Source of the DNA: Streptomyces sp. NBC_00377
Lineage (GTDB): Bacteria > Actinomycetota > Actinomycetes > Streptomycetales > Streptomycetaceae
NCBI RefSeq assembly: GCF_036075115.1
Contig: NZ_CP107958.1
Coordinates: 7,254,001 to 7,318,000, forward strand
Direction: 5' to 3'
DNA length: 64,000 nucleotides
The notes under the pieces were generated by a model. That model did no database searches. It saw nothing but the letters and a program-made list of their open reading frames with translations, and had not been told where the DNA came from. The position numbers and the translations under genes are program-made. The stretch's first letter is position 1. The number at the start of each line of letters is the position of its first letter. Shown here piece by piece: positions 56,398 to 64,000 of this stretch.

Positions 56398-57693
56398 TCA
56401 CAGGACTGCCTCCAGATCTGCGATCACCGCCCGCTCGTCGAGCCTGGTGAGCCCACGATCGCGCATCAGCACCCGCCCGTCGACGACGGTGTCGCGCACG
56501 TCCGGGGAGTGCGCCGCGTACGCCAGCGTCGACCAGGGATCGTGGCGCGGCCGCAGATGAGGTGCGTCCAGGTCGAGGACGATCAGGTCGGCCCGCTTGC
56601 CCGCCTCCAGCGAACCGAGCTGATCCCCGAGCCCGAGCGCCCGCGCGCCCTCGATCGTCGCCATCCGCACGGCCTGCTCGGCGCCGACCGCCGTCGGGTC
56701 GCCGCCCGCCTTGTGCACCAGGGCCGCCTGCCGCACCGCGCCCAGCACGTCCAGCGAGTTGGAGCTGACGGCGCCGTCCGTGCCCAGCCCCACCGTCACG
56801 CCCGCGCTCAGCAGCCGCGGCACGGGCGCGATCCCGCAGCCCAGCTTCAGGTTCGACACCGGACAGTGGGCGACGGCCGTACCCGTGCGGGCCAGCGCCG
56901 CGATCTCCGGTCCGGTGAGGTCGACGGCGTGGGCGAGCAGCACGTCGGGGCCGAGCAGTCCGAGGGAGTCCAGCAGCTCCACCGGCCGTTTCCCGTGCCG
57001 CTCCTCCACGGTCGCGACCTCGGTGGCGTTCTCCGCCGCGTGTATGTGCACCAGCGCCCCGAACTCCCGGGCCAGCGCGAACACCTCGGTCAGCTGCGCG
57101 GGGGAGAGGGTGTACGCCGAGTGTGCGAAGACGACCGGCCGGTGTCCGGGCCGGGCCGCGCCGCGTGCCTCGAGGTCCCGCCGCGCCCACCCGAGCCGTC
57201 CCTCGTACGCCATGCCGTCCGGCAGCCCGGGCACGTCCATGAAGGTGGGCCCGGTGTGCAGCCGCCAGCCCGCCTCCCGGGCCGCCCGCTCGGCCGCCTC
57301 GTGGAACCAGTACATGTCCAGCGCCGAGGTCACCCCGGCCCGCAGACTCTCCGCGACCGCCAGCCGTACCGCCGCCGCCACGTTCTCCGGCGTCAGCAGC
57401 TCCGCCTCCCACTTCAGGACCCGCTCCAGGAAGCCCTGGAGGGTGACGTCGTCGGCGCGGCCGCGCAGCAGGGTCATCGCCAGATGGGTGTGCGCGTTGA
57501 TCAGGCCCGGGAGGACGAGACAGCCCGCGGCGTCGATCTCCTCGGCGGCGGTGTGGCGCTCGCGCAGCTCACGGGCCGGGCCGACGGCGAGGATCACGCC
57601 GTCGTGGACCGCGACCGCCCCGTCCCGCACGACGGTTCCGGCGTCGTCCACCGTCAGGACGTCGCCGCCGTGCACCAGCAGGTCGATGCTCAC
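56398..57693 (-). CDS. Amidohydrolase, MTA/SAH (or related) deaminase family
   Basis: A 431-residue metal-dependent deaminase of the AtzA/TrzA/MtaD branch. Metal ligands are NAHTHLAMTLLRG (two His), VHIHAAEN (His, catalytic Glu), LLAHAVDL (His) and VGLGTDGAVSSNSLD (Asp). The family deaminates 5-methylthioadenosine or S-adenosylhomocysteine to the inosine form. GTG 57693 overlaps the stop of the phosphorylase gene (GTGA), so the two enzymes are made together. Deaminated nucleoside would go straight to the phosphorylase. Guanine or atrazine-type activity is less likely. Confidence 0.88.
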   Translation of the reverse strand: MSIDLLVHGGDVLTVDDAGTVVRDGAVAVHDGVILAVGPARELRERHTAAEEIDAAGCLVLPGLINAHTHLAMTLLRGRADDVTLQGFLERVLKWEAELLTPENVAAAVRLAVAESLRAGVTSALDMYWFHEAAERAAREAGWRLHTGPTFMDVPGLPDGMAYEGRLGWARRDLEARGAARPGHRPVVFAHSAYTLSPAQLTEVFALAREFGALVHIHAAENATEVATVEERHGKRPVELLDSLGLLGPDVLLAHAVDLTGPEIAALARTGTAVAHCPVSNLKLGCGIAPVPRLLSAGVTVGLGTDGAVSSNSLDVLGAVRQAALVHKAGGDPTAVGAEQAVRMATIEGARALGLGDQLGSLEAGKRADLIVLDLDAPHLRPRHDPWSTLAYAAHSPDVRDTVVDGRVLMRDRGLTRLDERAVIADLEAVL

Positions 57694-58448
57694 GCCTGCT
57701 CCCCTTCCGCCTCGGCGAGCAGCCGCAGCGCCTCCAGGGAGACCACCGCGCCCCGTTCGACGCCCGCCGCGACGACCTCGCGGTGCGGGTCGTAGCCGCC
57801 GGTCGCCTGCTCGTCGACCAGTTCGTCGGCGTTCGCCCCGTCGATCACCACCACACCACCCGCGACCAGGCCCCGCAACGAGGCCGTGACCAGCAGCGCG
57901 GACAGTTCCATCTCGATGGCGGCGAGACCGGCGCCGGCGTAGGAGAACAACGGGAGCAGGCCCGGCTGGAAGGCCGCCCGGGTCCACACGATGCCCCGGT
58001 GGTGCGGGGCGCCGGCCTCGCGGGCCGCGCGCTGGAGGGCGAGCACCGCCTCGGGCGCGGACACCGCCGGGTACTCCGGGGGCAGCAACTGCTGGGTGAC
58101 GCCGTCGTCGCGGACGGCCGCCTCCGCGATGACCAGGTCGCCGTCCCCGATACCCGGCTTCATCGCGCCCGCCGTGCCGAACCGCAGAAAGGTGCGCACG
58201 CCGGCGTCCGCCAGCTCCTGGAACAGCAGAATCGCGCCCGGCGCGCCCACACCGTGCGAGGCGACGACGACCGGCACGCCCTTCCAGCTCCCGCCGAACA
58301 CCCGGTACTCGCGGTGGTACGAGATCTCCTCGGCGCCGTCCAGCAGCGCGGCGACGACCGCGGCGCGGGCCGGATCGCCGACGACCACGGCGTGCGCCGG
58401 GAGACCGGCGCGCGGGATGCGGGTGACGGGCATGAGGTCGTGCGTCAT
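57690..58448 (-). CDS. Nucleoside phosphorylase (uridine/purine phosphorylase family)
   Basis: A 252-residue NP-I fold enzyme. HAVVVGDPARAAVVAALLDG carries the phosphate-binding GDP motif, FLRFGTAGAMKPGIGDGDLV the second phosphate/ribose loop, and AIEMELSALLVTASLRGLVA the ribose-binding Met-Glu. VVVIDGANADEL ends the core. Together with the coupled deaminase it could cleave methylthioinosine or inosine to the ribose-1-phosphate. GGAG precedes ATG 58448; the frame upstream is open but not conserved. Base specificity is not certain. Confidence 0.85.
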   Translation of the reverse strand: MTHDLMPVTRIPRAGLPAHAVVVGDPARAAVVAALLDGAEEISYHREYRVFGGSWKGVPVVVASHGVGAPGAILLFQELADAGVRTFLRFGTAGAMKPGIGDGDLVIAEAAVRDDGVTQQLLPPEYPAVSAPEAVLALQRAAREAGAPHHRGIVWTRAAFQPGLLPLFSYAGAGLAAIEMELSALLVTASLRGLVAGGVVVIDGANADELVDEQATGGYDPHREVVAAGVERGAVVSLEALRLLAEAEGEQA

Positions 58449-58721
58449 GGGGCGGCTCCGGTGGTACGGGGGCGGCGACGGTGGCGGGCCGTCGTGGGGC
58501 AGGGGCGCCGGGCGTGACGGCGCAGGACGCGGCACCGTCACGCCCGCTGCGGCAGACCGAGACCCTGGAGGCGGAACCCGGCCGCCTCGGCGAGCCCGTG
58601 GACGGCAGCGCGGCCGAGCAGGACGCCCAAGGGCGCGGCCCGGCATGACGGCCACGACAGCGATCCAATCACGGCCCGCCGTCATGTTCCCCGTGAACAG
58701 CGTGACGTCCCTGGCGGGAGC

Positions 58722-59267
58722 TGAGTCGACCTCCGCCACACCTTCATGACCGGCGCCCAGGCCCTCCTGCGCGGCGGTCTGCACACCGGCAGCGTCATGG
58801 TCGGCACCCGCCAAGGCGCCTTTGTCGTACGGGGTCTTCGACCCCGAGTTCTCCTTCGTCGGACCGTCGGCCACGACCTCGGCCTGTACTGGGCCAACGC
58901 GCTGGTCGCGGAGGAGCGGGCCCGTGCCCTCGGCGCCCTGTCCGACCACGCCGACCAGCTCCGTCTGTCCTGGGAGGCGTTCGAGGCCGAGTTCCGCAGA
59001 CTGTGGCCGACCCGGGTCGACACGTCTTCGACGATGCCTGTCCGGACCGCTTCCTGCGCCGCGTGTGGACCGACTCCGTCGGTTACGCCGGCGGGCGAGA
59101 TCGTCCGCCGCATCATCGGTTTCGCGCACCTGACCGACCTGACGACCCTGCCGGACCCGGTGCCCGCGTCCCGGCGCGCACTGCTTCTGGGCCGCGAACC
59201 GATCGTCCGCCGCGAGGAGCTGACGGACGTCGAGGCGGTCCGGGCGGTCGTGGAGTCGCTCGGCTGA
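58722..59267 (+). pseudogene. mtnK: Decayed 5-methylthioribose kinase (mtnK) fragment
   Basis: The C-terminal half of MtnK is readable only by switching frames. Frame A gives VDLRHTFMTGAQALLRGGLH and TGSVMV; another frame gives VFDPEFSFVGPSA, the DPEFAFYGP motif; frame A resumes with DLGLYWANALVAEERARALG; a third frame gives RFLRRVWTDSVGYAGG; frame A ends EIVRRIIGFAHLTDLTTLPD. At least four frameshifts are needed, the catalytic HGD is RGG, and the N-terminal half is absent (stop just upstream). The longest open frame (58746-59267) is an artefact of this decay. Identification rests on recalled MtnK motifs. Confidence 0.82.
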
Positions 59268-59273
59268 CCGGCC

Positions 59274-59834
59274 TCAGGCCGTGTCGAACCACTCCTTGCC
59301 GGCCGCCCAGTGAGCGACCCAGTCCGCGAAGCCGGGCGCGGAGGCCGCGTGCCCGGACTCCGCGCCGAACGGCATGGCCCCCACGTCGGTCACCAGCCAG
59401 ATCCGCCCCCGCTGGGGGCCGGTGACGACGAGGTGCCAGTTCATCGCGCAGCCGTCCGTTCCCAGCACGACGGAACCGTGGTCGAGCACCCGCTCCATGG
59501 CCGCTTCGGGGTCCTCGTACGGCCCGTCGTCCTCCTCCCACAGCCACTGCTCCGTGAGCGGGAACGGCTTGGACAGGTCGCGGGCCGTGCCGTCCCCGCC
59601 CCAGTCCGAGGGCAGCTCGGCCAGCCCTACGAGACCGTACTCCGGCGGCCCCTGGAACGATCCGTCGGAGATCTCGGCCACGAACGTGCGGTAGGGCTCC
59701 GGCAGCACCACCCCGTGTTCCGCCTCGAAGGCGCGCACCGCCGCCCAGCCGAGCGCCGACTCCCCGCCGTCGTCCACGGCGAAGGCCGCCCGCAGGGCCG
59801 CCAGTTCGGCGGGATCCGCCCGATCGATGTCCAT
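59274..59834 (-). CDS. SMI1/KNR4 (SUKH) family protein
   Basis: A 186-residue protein with the SUKH pattern: an N-terminal helix (VRAFEAEHGVVLPEPYRTFV), then AEISDGSFQGPPEYGLVGLA and the C-terminal GRIWLVTDVGAMPFGAESGH and FADWVAHWAAG. SUKH proteins include immunity proteins of polymorphic toxins, but many stand alone in Streptomyces. No toxin gene is adjacent, so an immunity role is unsupported. ATG 59834 fits the fold start; it lies just downstream of the glycerol operon terminator. Confidence 0.85.
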   Translation of the reverse strand: MDIDRADPAELAALRAAFAVDDGGESALGWAAVRAFEAEHGVVLPEPYRTFVAEISDGSFQGPPEYGLVGLAELPSDWGGDGTARDLSKPFPLTEQWLWEEDDGPYEDPEAAMERVLDHGSVVLGTDGCAMNWHLVVTGPQRGRIWLVTDVGAMPFGAESGHAASAPGFADWVAHWAAGKEWFDTA

Positions 59835-59890
59835 GTCCCCATGGAAGCACCCGGCACTGACAACGGGACCACGAAGGCGGCCGGGCATGC

Positions 59891-59928
59891 GGAAGGGGCG
59901 GCTCCATAGGGGTGGAGCCGCCCCTTCC
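59891..59928 (-). terminator. Terminator of the glycerol operon
   Basis: GGAAGGGGCGGCTCCA and its exact complement form a 16-bp stem with loop TAGGGG, about 90 bp past the glpD stop. Further GC-rich hairpins lie between 59936 and 59985. Confidence 0.85.
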
Positions 59929-60017
59929 CGGTTCCGGCCCCGGTACGGAGGGGCCGGCCCCTGACGCCGGCCCCGGTCAGGGGAACGGGCCGGCGCCACG
60001 GGGTGCCTGCCGCGGAC

Positions 60018-61634
60018 CTACTTCTTGTCGAGCAGGTCCTGCACCTTGCCGCGGACCTCGTCCGTGGCGAGACCGCGGATCGTCAGCGTCGTACGGCGGC
60101 GCAGCACGTCGTCCGCCGTCTGCGCCCACTCGTTGTCGCGGGCGTACACGACCTGCGCCCAGATCTCGGGGGCGTCCGGGTGGACGCGCTCGCGCAGCTC
60201 GGGGTTGTCGTTGGCCAGCCGCGCGATGTCGAACGCGAGCGAGCCGTAGTGGGTGGCCAGGTGCCTGGCGGTGTCGGCCGCCATGCGCGGGCCGGGCGCC
60301 GGGTTGTCGACGAGCAGCCGGTGCGCGACCGCGCGCGGGTTGGCGACGCCGGGCAACGGCAGCTTCTTCGGCAGCGAGGAGATCGGCTCGAAGTCGTCGC
60401 CCAGCGGGTGGCCCGGCAGCGCCTCCAGCTTCTGCATGACCGTACGGCCGATGTGCCGGAAGGTCGTCCACTTGCCGCCGGCGACGGACAGCATGCCGCC
60501 CCTGCCCTCGGTCACCACCGTCTCGCGCTTGGCCTTCGCCGTGCTGCCGGGCCCGCCCGGCAGCACGCGCAGGCCCGCGAAGGCGTAGGTGATCAGGTCA
60601 CGGTCGAGCTGCTGGTCACGGATGGAGAACGCGGCCTCGTCGAGTATCTGGGCGGTGTCCTTCTCGGTGACCGAGACGTCCGCCGGGTCCCCCTCGTACT
60701 CCTCGTCGGTCGTGCCGAGCAGCAGCATGTCCTCCCAGGGGAGGGCGAAGGTGATGCGGTACTTGTCGATGGGGGTCGCGAGCGCGGCCCGCCAGGGGGC
60801 GGTGCGCTTCAGGACCAGGTGCGCGCCCTTGGAGAGGCGGATGGACGGAGCCGCGTTCGGGTCCTCCATCCTGCGCAGGTGGTCGACCCACGGGCCGGTG
60901 GCGTTGAGCACCAGCCGGGCGTCGACGCCGAACTCGTCGCCGGAGAGCCGGTCGCGCAGCTCGGCGCCGGTGACCCGGCCCTTGGTGAAGCGCAGACCGG
61001 AGACCTCGGCGTGGTTGAGGACGACGGCGCCCGCCTCGACGGCCGCGCGGACCGTCATCAGCGCCATGCGCGCGTCGTTCATCTGGTCGTCGCCGTACAC
61101 GGCCACGGCCTTGAGGTTGTCGGTGCGCAGCTCGGGCACGTCCTGCGCGGCCTTGGCCGGGGACAGGAGGTGACCGACGCCGTCGCCGAACGCCGACAGC
61201 GCGGAGTAGGCGAAGACGCCCGCCCCGAGCTTCGCCGCGCCGTGCGGCCCGCCCTTGTACACGGGGAGGTAGAACGTGAGCGGGTTCGCCAGGTGGGGAG
61301 CCACCTGACGGGAGACCGCACGGCGCTCGAAGTGGTTCTCCGCCACCAGCTTCACCGCGCCGGTCTGGAGGTAGCGCAGACCGCCGTGGAGAAGCTTGGA
61401 GGAGGCGGAGGAGGTGGCGCCGGCGAAGTCGCCGGCGTCGACCAGAGCCACCCTGAGGCCGGACTGCGCGGCGTGCCAGGCGGTGGAGATGCCCAGGATG
61501 CCGCCGCCGATCACGAGAAGGTCGTACGACGCCTTGGAGAGCTGCTCCCGGGTCTCGGCGCGGCTCGGGTTGGAGCCGGACGCCGGGCGCGTCCCCAGGG
61601 CAGGCACGGACTGCAGGGTGGACTGACTGGTCAT
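60018..61634 (-). CDS. glpD: Glycerol-3-phosphate dehydrogenase (FAD, GlpD)
   Basis: A 538-residue membrane-associated flavoenzyme that oxidises glycerol-3-phosphate to DHAP and reduces quinone. The FAD-binding Rossmann motif is DLLVIGGGILGISTAWHAAQ, followed by VALVDAGDFAGATSSASSKL and HGGLRYLQTGAVKLV, and a C-terminal all-helical GlpD cap. It starts 8 bp after the glpK stop, so it is the third gene of the operon glpF-glpK-glpD (gylCAB in S. coelicolor). The N-terminal 30 residues are a Ser/Arg-rich extension. Confidence 0.95.
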   Translation of the reverse strand: MTSQSTLQSVPALGTRPASGSNPSRAETREQLSKASYDLLVIGGGILGISTAWHAAQSGLRVALVDAGDFAGATSSASSKLLHGGLRYLQTGAVKLVAENHFERRAVSRQVAPHLANPLTFYLPVYKGGPHGAAKLGAGVFAYSALSAFGDGVGHLLSPAKAAQDVPELRTDNLKAVAVYGDDQMNDARMALMTVRAAVEAGAVVLNHAEVSGLRFTKGRVTGAELRDRLSGDEFGVDARLVLNATGPWVDHLRRMEDPNAAPSIRLSKGAHLVLKRTAPWRAALATPIDKYRITFALPWEDMLLLGTTDEEYEGDPADVSVTEKDTAQILDEAAFSIRDQQLDRDLITYAFAGLRVLPGGPGSTAKAKRETVVTEGRGGMLSVAGGKWTTFRHIGRTVMQKLEALPGHPLGDDFEPISSLPKKLPLPGVANPRAVAHRLLVDNPAPGPRMAADTARHLATHYGSLAFDIARLANDNPELRERVHPDAPEIWAQVVYARDNEWAQTADDVLRRRTTLTIRGLATDEVRGKVQDLLDKK

Positions 61635-61642
61635 TTCGGGTC

Positions 61643-63181
61643 TTACTCCTCGTCCTCGAGCCAGCCCATGGTCCGCTCGACGGCCTTGAGCCAGCTCTTG
61701 TACTCACGGTCGCGGGTGTCCGCGTCCATGCGGGGGGTCCACTCGGCGGCCCTGCGCCAGTTGGCGCGCAGGTCGTCGGTGCTCGTCCAGAAGCCGACGG
61801 CGAGGCCGGCGGCGTAGGCGGCGCCGAGGCAGGTGGTCTCGGCGACCATCGGGCGCACCACGGGGGCGTCCAGGAAGTCCGAGAGGGTCTGCATCAGCAG
61901 GTTGTTGGAGGTCATGCCGCCGTCGACCTTGAGGGCCGCGAGCTCGACGCCGGAGTCCTTCGTCATGGCGTCGGTGATCTCACGGGTCTGCCAGGCCGTG
62001 GCCTCCAGGACGGCGCGCGCGAGGTGCGCCTTGGTGACGTACCGGGTGAGGCCGGCGATCACACCGCGGGCGTCGGAGCGCCAGTACGGGGCGAACAGGC
62101 CGGAGAAGGCCGGAACGAAGTAGGCGCCGCCGTTGTCCTCGACCGAGAGCGCGAGCGTCTCGATCTCGGCGGCCGTGGAGATGAGGCCCATCTGGTCGCG
62201 CATCCACTGCACCAGCGAACCGGTGACGGCGATGGAGCCCTCGAGGGCGTAGACCGGCTTCTGGTCACCGATGCGGTAGCCGACGGTGGTCAGCAGGCCG
62301 GAGTACGAGTTGATGATCTTCTCGCCGGTGTTCAGCAGCATGAAGGTGCCGGTGCCGTACGTCGACTTGGCCTCGCCTTCCGCGAAGCAGGTCTGGCCGA
62401 ACAGGGCTGCCTGCTGGTCGCCGAGCGCGGAGGCGACCGGGATGCCGCCGAGCAGGTCTCCGAGCCGTCCGCCGGTGACCTCGCCGTAGATCTCCGCGGA
62501 GGAGCGGATCTCGGGGAGCATCGCCATCGGGACGCCGATGGACTCGGCGATCTTCTCGTCCCACTCCAGCGTGTGGAGGTTCATCAGCATGGTGCGGGAG
62601 GCGTTGGTGACGTCGGTGTAGTGCTTGCCGCCGTCGACACCGCCGGTCAGGTTCCAGATGACCCAGCTGTCCATGGTGCCGAAGAGGATGTCGCCCGCCT
62701 CGGCGCGCTCGCGCAGGCCCTCGACGTTGTCGAGCAGCCAGCGCGCCTTCGGACCGGCGAAGTACGAGGCCAGGGGAAGGCCCGTCTCGCGGCGGAAGCG
62801 GTCCTGGCCGACGTTGCGGCCGAGTTCCCGGCAGAGCGCGTCGGTGCGGGTGTCCTGCCAGACGATGGCGTTGTGGACGGGCCGGCCGGTGTTCTTGTCC
62901 CACAGCAGCGTGGTCTCACGCTGGTTGGTGATGCCGATGGCCTTGATGTCGTCACGGGTGATGCCGGCCTTCTCGATGGCTCCGGCGACGACTTCCTGGA
63001 CGTTGGTCCAGATCTCGTCGGCGTCGTGCTCGACCCAGCCCGGCTTGGGGAAGATCTGCTCGTGCTCCTTCTGGTCGACGGAGACGATACGGCCGTCCCG
63101 GTCGAAGACGATGCAGCGCGAGGAGGTGGTGCCCTGGTCGATGGCGGCGATGAAGGGGCCGGCGGTGTGCGCGTCGGTCAC
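61643..63181 (-). CDS. glpK: Glycerol kinase
   Basis: A 512-residue FGGY-family kinase: FIAAIDQGTTSSRCIVFDRD (phosphate 1 loop), NQRETTLLWDKNTGRPVHNA and IVWQDTRT, GILLxx-like ALGDQQAALFGQTCFAEGEA, YGTGTFMLLNTGE, and the adenosine loop KVDGGMTSNNLLMQ. It makes glycerol-3-phosphate from glycerol taken up by GlpF. AGGAG 6 nt before GTG 63181 sets the start. It follows glpF by 73 bp. Confidence 0.97.
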   Translation of the reverse strand: MTDAHTAGPFIAAIDQGTTSSRCIVFDRDGRIVSVDQKEHEQIFPKPGWVEHDADEIWTNVQEVVAGAIEKAGITRDDIKAIGITNQRETTLLWDKNTGRPVHNAIVWQDTRTDALCRELGRNVGQDRFRRETGLPLASYFAGPKARWLLDNVEGLRERAEAGDILFGTMDSWVIWNLTGGVDGGKHYTDVTNASRTMLMNLHTLEWDEKIAESIGVPMAMLPEIRSSAEIYGEVTGGRLGDLLGGIPVASALGDQQAALFGQTCFAEGEAKSTYGTGTFMLLNTGEKIINSYSGLLTTVGYRIGDQKPVYALEGSIAVTGSLVQWMRDQMGLISTAAEIETLALSVEDNGGAYFVPAFSGLFAPYWRSDARGVIAGLTRYVTKAHLARAVLEATAWQTREITDAMTKDSGVELAALKVDGGMTSNNLLMQTLSDFLDAPVVRPMVAETTCLGAAYAAGLAVGFWTSTDDLRANWRRAAEWTPRMDADTRDREYKSWLKAVERTMGWLEDEE

Positions 63182-63254
63182 GGTGTGCTCCTGGGGTTTC
63201 CGTGGATGAGGGCCGTGCGTACGGTGCTTTTACTACGCGGTGCGGCTGGTGCTC

Positions 63255-64000
63255 TCAAGCAAAAGCGACGTTGTAGATGCCCGCGGCGATCGCGCCGCCG
63301 ACCAGCGGGCCGACCACCGGTATCCAGGCGTAGCTCCAGTCGGAGCCGCCCTTGTTGGGCAGGGGCAGGAGTGCGTGCACGATGCGCGGGCCGAGGTCGC
63401 GGGCCGGGTTGATCGCGTAGCCGGTCGGGCCGCCGAGGGACAGACCGATCGAGACCACCACGAGCGCGGTGATCAGCGCGCCCAGGGTGCCGAGGCCGTT
63501 GCCCTTGTCGTTCAGGCCCTGGGTGAGGACGGCGAGGACCAGCACGATGGTGCCGATGATCTCCGTGGCGAGGTTCTGCCAGACGACCCGGATCTCGGGA
63601 CCGGTGGAGAAGACGCCCAGGACCGGTCCTGCGCCCTTCTCCCGCGCCTCGACGGACTTGGCGGCCGCGGGCTCCGCGGCCGGGTCGCCGACGATCTCCT
63701 TGTCGGTGAGGTGCGCGTGGAACTGACCGTAGTAGGCGACCCAGACCAGGGCGGCGCCGATGGCGGCGCCGAGCAGCTGCCCGGCCCAGTAGACCGGAAC
63801 GTTGCTCCAGTCGTCGTCCTTGATCGCGAGTGCGAGGGTGACCGCCGGGTTGAGGTGGGCGCCCGAGAGCGGCGCCGAGGTGTAGACAGCCGTCAGAACG
63901 GCGAAACCCCACCCGAAGGTGATGGCGAGCCAGCCGGCGTTGCGGGCCTTGGAGGCCTTCAGCGTGACGGCGGCGCAGACGCCACCGCCGAGCAGGATGA
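63255..64000 (-). CDS. glpF: Glycerol uptake facilitator GlpF, 5' end missing
   Basis: The C-terminal 248 codons are present; the start lies beyond 64000. It is an aquaglyceroporin with two NPA motifs, SGAHLNPAVTLALAI and GYAINPARDLGPR (Asp after the second NPA marks glycerol facilitators). An insertion of about 35 residues rich in Glu, Ala and Lys (HLTDKEIVGDPAAEPAAAKS) occupies a cytoplasmic or external loop. First gene of the glycerol operon; the gylR-type IclR regulator expected upstream is outside the window. Confidence 0.95.
   Translation of the reverse strand, partial: ILLGGGVCAAVTLKASKARNAGWLAITFGWGFAVLTAVYTSAPLSGAHLNPAVTLALAIKDDDWSNVPVYWAGQLLGAAIGAALVWVAYYGQFHAHLTDKEIVGDPAAEPAAAKSVEAREKGAGPVLGVFSTGPEIRVVWQNLATEIIGTIVLVLAVLTQGLNDKGNGLGTLGALITALVVVSIGLSLGGPTGYAINPARDLGPRIVHALLPLPNKGGSDWSYAWIPVVGPLVGGAIAAGIYNVAFA

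Noticed and set aside
58449..59129. Long N-terminal extension of the nucleoside phosphorylase
   Set aside because: The extension is low-complexity and antisense to the mtnK remnant; ATG 58448 has a ribosome site and gives family length.
59274..59834. SUKH gene as toxin immunity protein
   Set aside because: No polymorphic toxin, WXG100 or secretion gene lies nearby; lone SUKH genes are common in Streptomyces.

Overview
The window is chromosomal DNA from a Streptomyces. The evidence is very high GC with strong third-position GC, two chaplins (one short, one long and cell-wall sorted), mycothiol ligase MshC, a Streptomyces-type SoxR, many TetR and GntR regulators, and leaderless-looking promoters. 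From memory, the gene order (soxR, chaplin pair, DUF3090, SCO1664-family, mshC, PAC2, glpD-glpK-glpF) matches the S. coelicolor core block around SCO1659 to SCO1700, here in the opposite direction. That synteny is recalled, not computed.

Layout. 0-5 kb: an ArsR fragment, two TetR genes, an acyl-CoA dehydrogenase, a MaoC hydratase and soxR, with operator-like palindromes. 5-11 kb: a stand-alone RNA ligase, a secreted penicillin-acylase-type Ntn hydrolase and an alpha/beta hydrolase. 11-17 kb: SDR, acyl-CoA ligase, TetR, an LRV-repeat protein, and a divergent acyl-CoA dehydrogenase plus aminoglycoside-phosphotransferase-like kinase. The two promoters share an operator, and the gene set resembles levulinate/4-hydroxy-acid catabolism. 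17-23 kb: oxidoreductase, DUF202 pair, Nudix, DMT transporter, and a Tat molybdo-oxidoreductase with cytochrome b. 23-28 kb: a gluconate/idonate operon with a divergent GntR regulator. 29-34.5 kb: an operon of a polylysine-synthetase-like NRPS and an M1 metallopeptidase. 35-39 kb: an orphan solute-binding lipoprotein, a large SpoIIE-type phosphatase and tRNA-Leu(GAG). 39-42 kb: an M20 peptidase and chpH/chpC. 42-50 kb: a RecD2-like protein with destroyed ATPase motifs coupled to an aldo/keto reductase, an F420-type LLM oxidoreductase, a ferritin-like protein and CorA. 50-55 kb: histidine phosphatase, DUF3090, SCO1664-family kinase-like protein, mshC and PAC2. 55-59.3 kb: a GntR regulator, an MTA/SAH deaminase-type amidohydrolase, a nucleoside phosphorylase and a decayed methylthioribose kinase. 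60-64 kb: the glycerol operon glpF-glpK-glpD, running off the right end.

Several intergenic regions hold repeats: an 81-bp tandem repeat, a 96-bp tandem repeat, an 8-bp satellite of about 23 units, a 171-bp tandem array, and inside that array a 161-bp near-palindromic MITE with a CTAG target duplication that the intact neighbouring repeat copies confirm.

The most interesting items are: the lysine-type specificity code in the polylysine-synthetase-like protein and its coupled peptidase; the operator-linked 4-hydroxy-acid-like regulon; the conserved-fold but ATPase-dead RecD2-like protein; the decayed mtnK next to a deaminase/phosphorylase pair that would bypass it; the MITE; and a possible ribosome-site-sequestering structure ahead of chpH.
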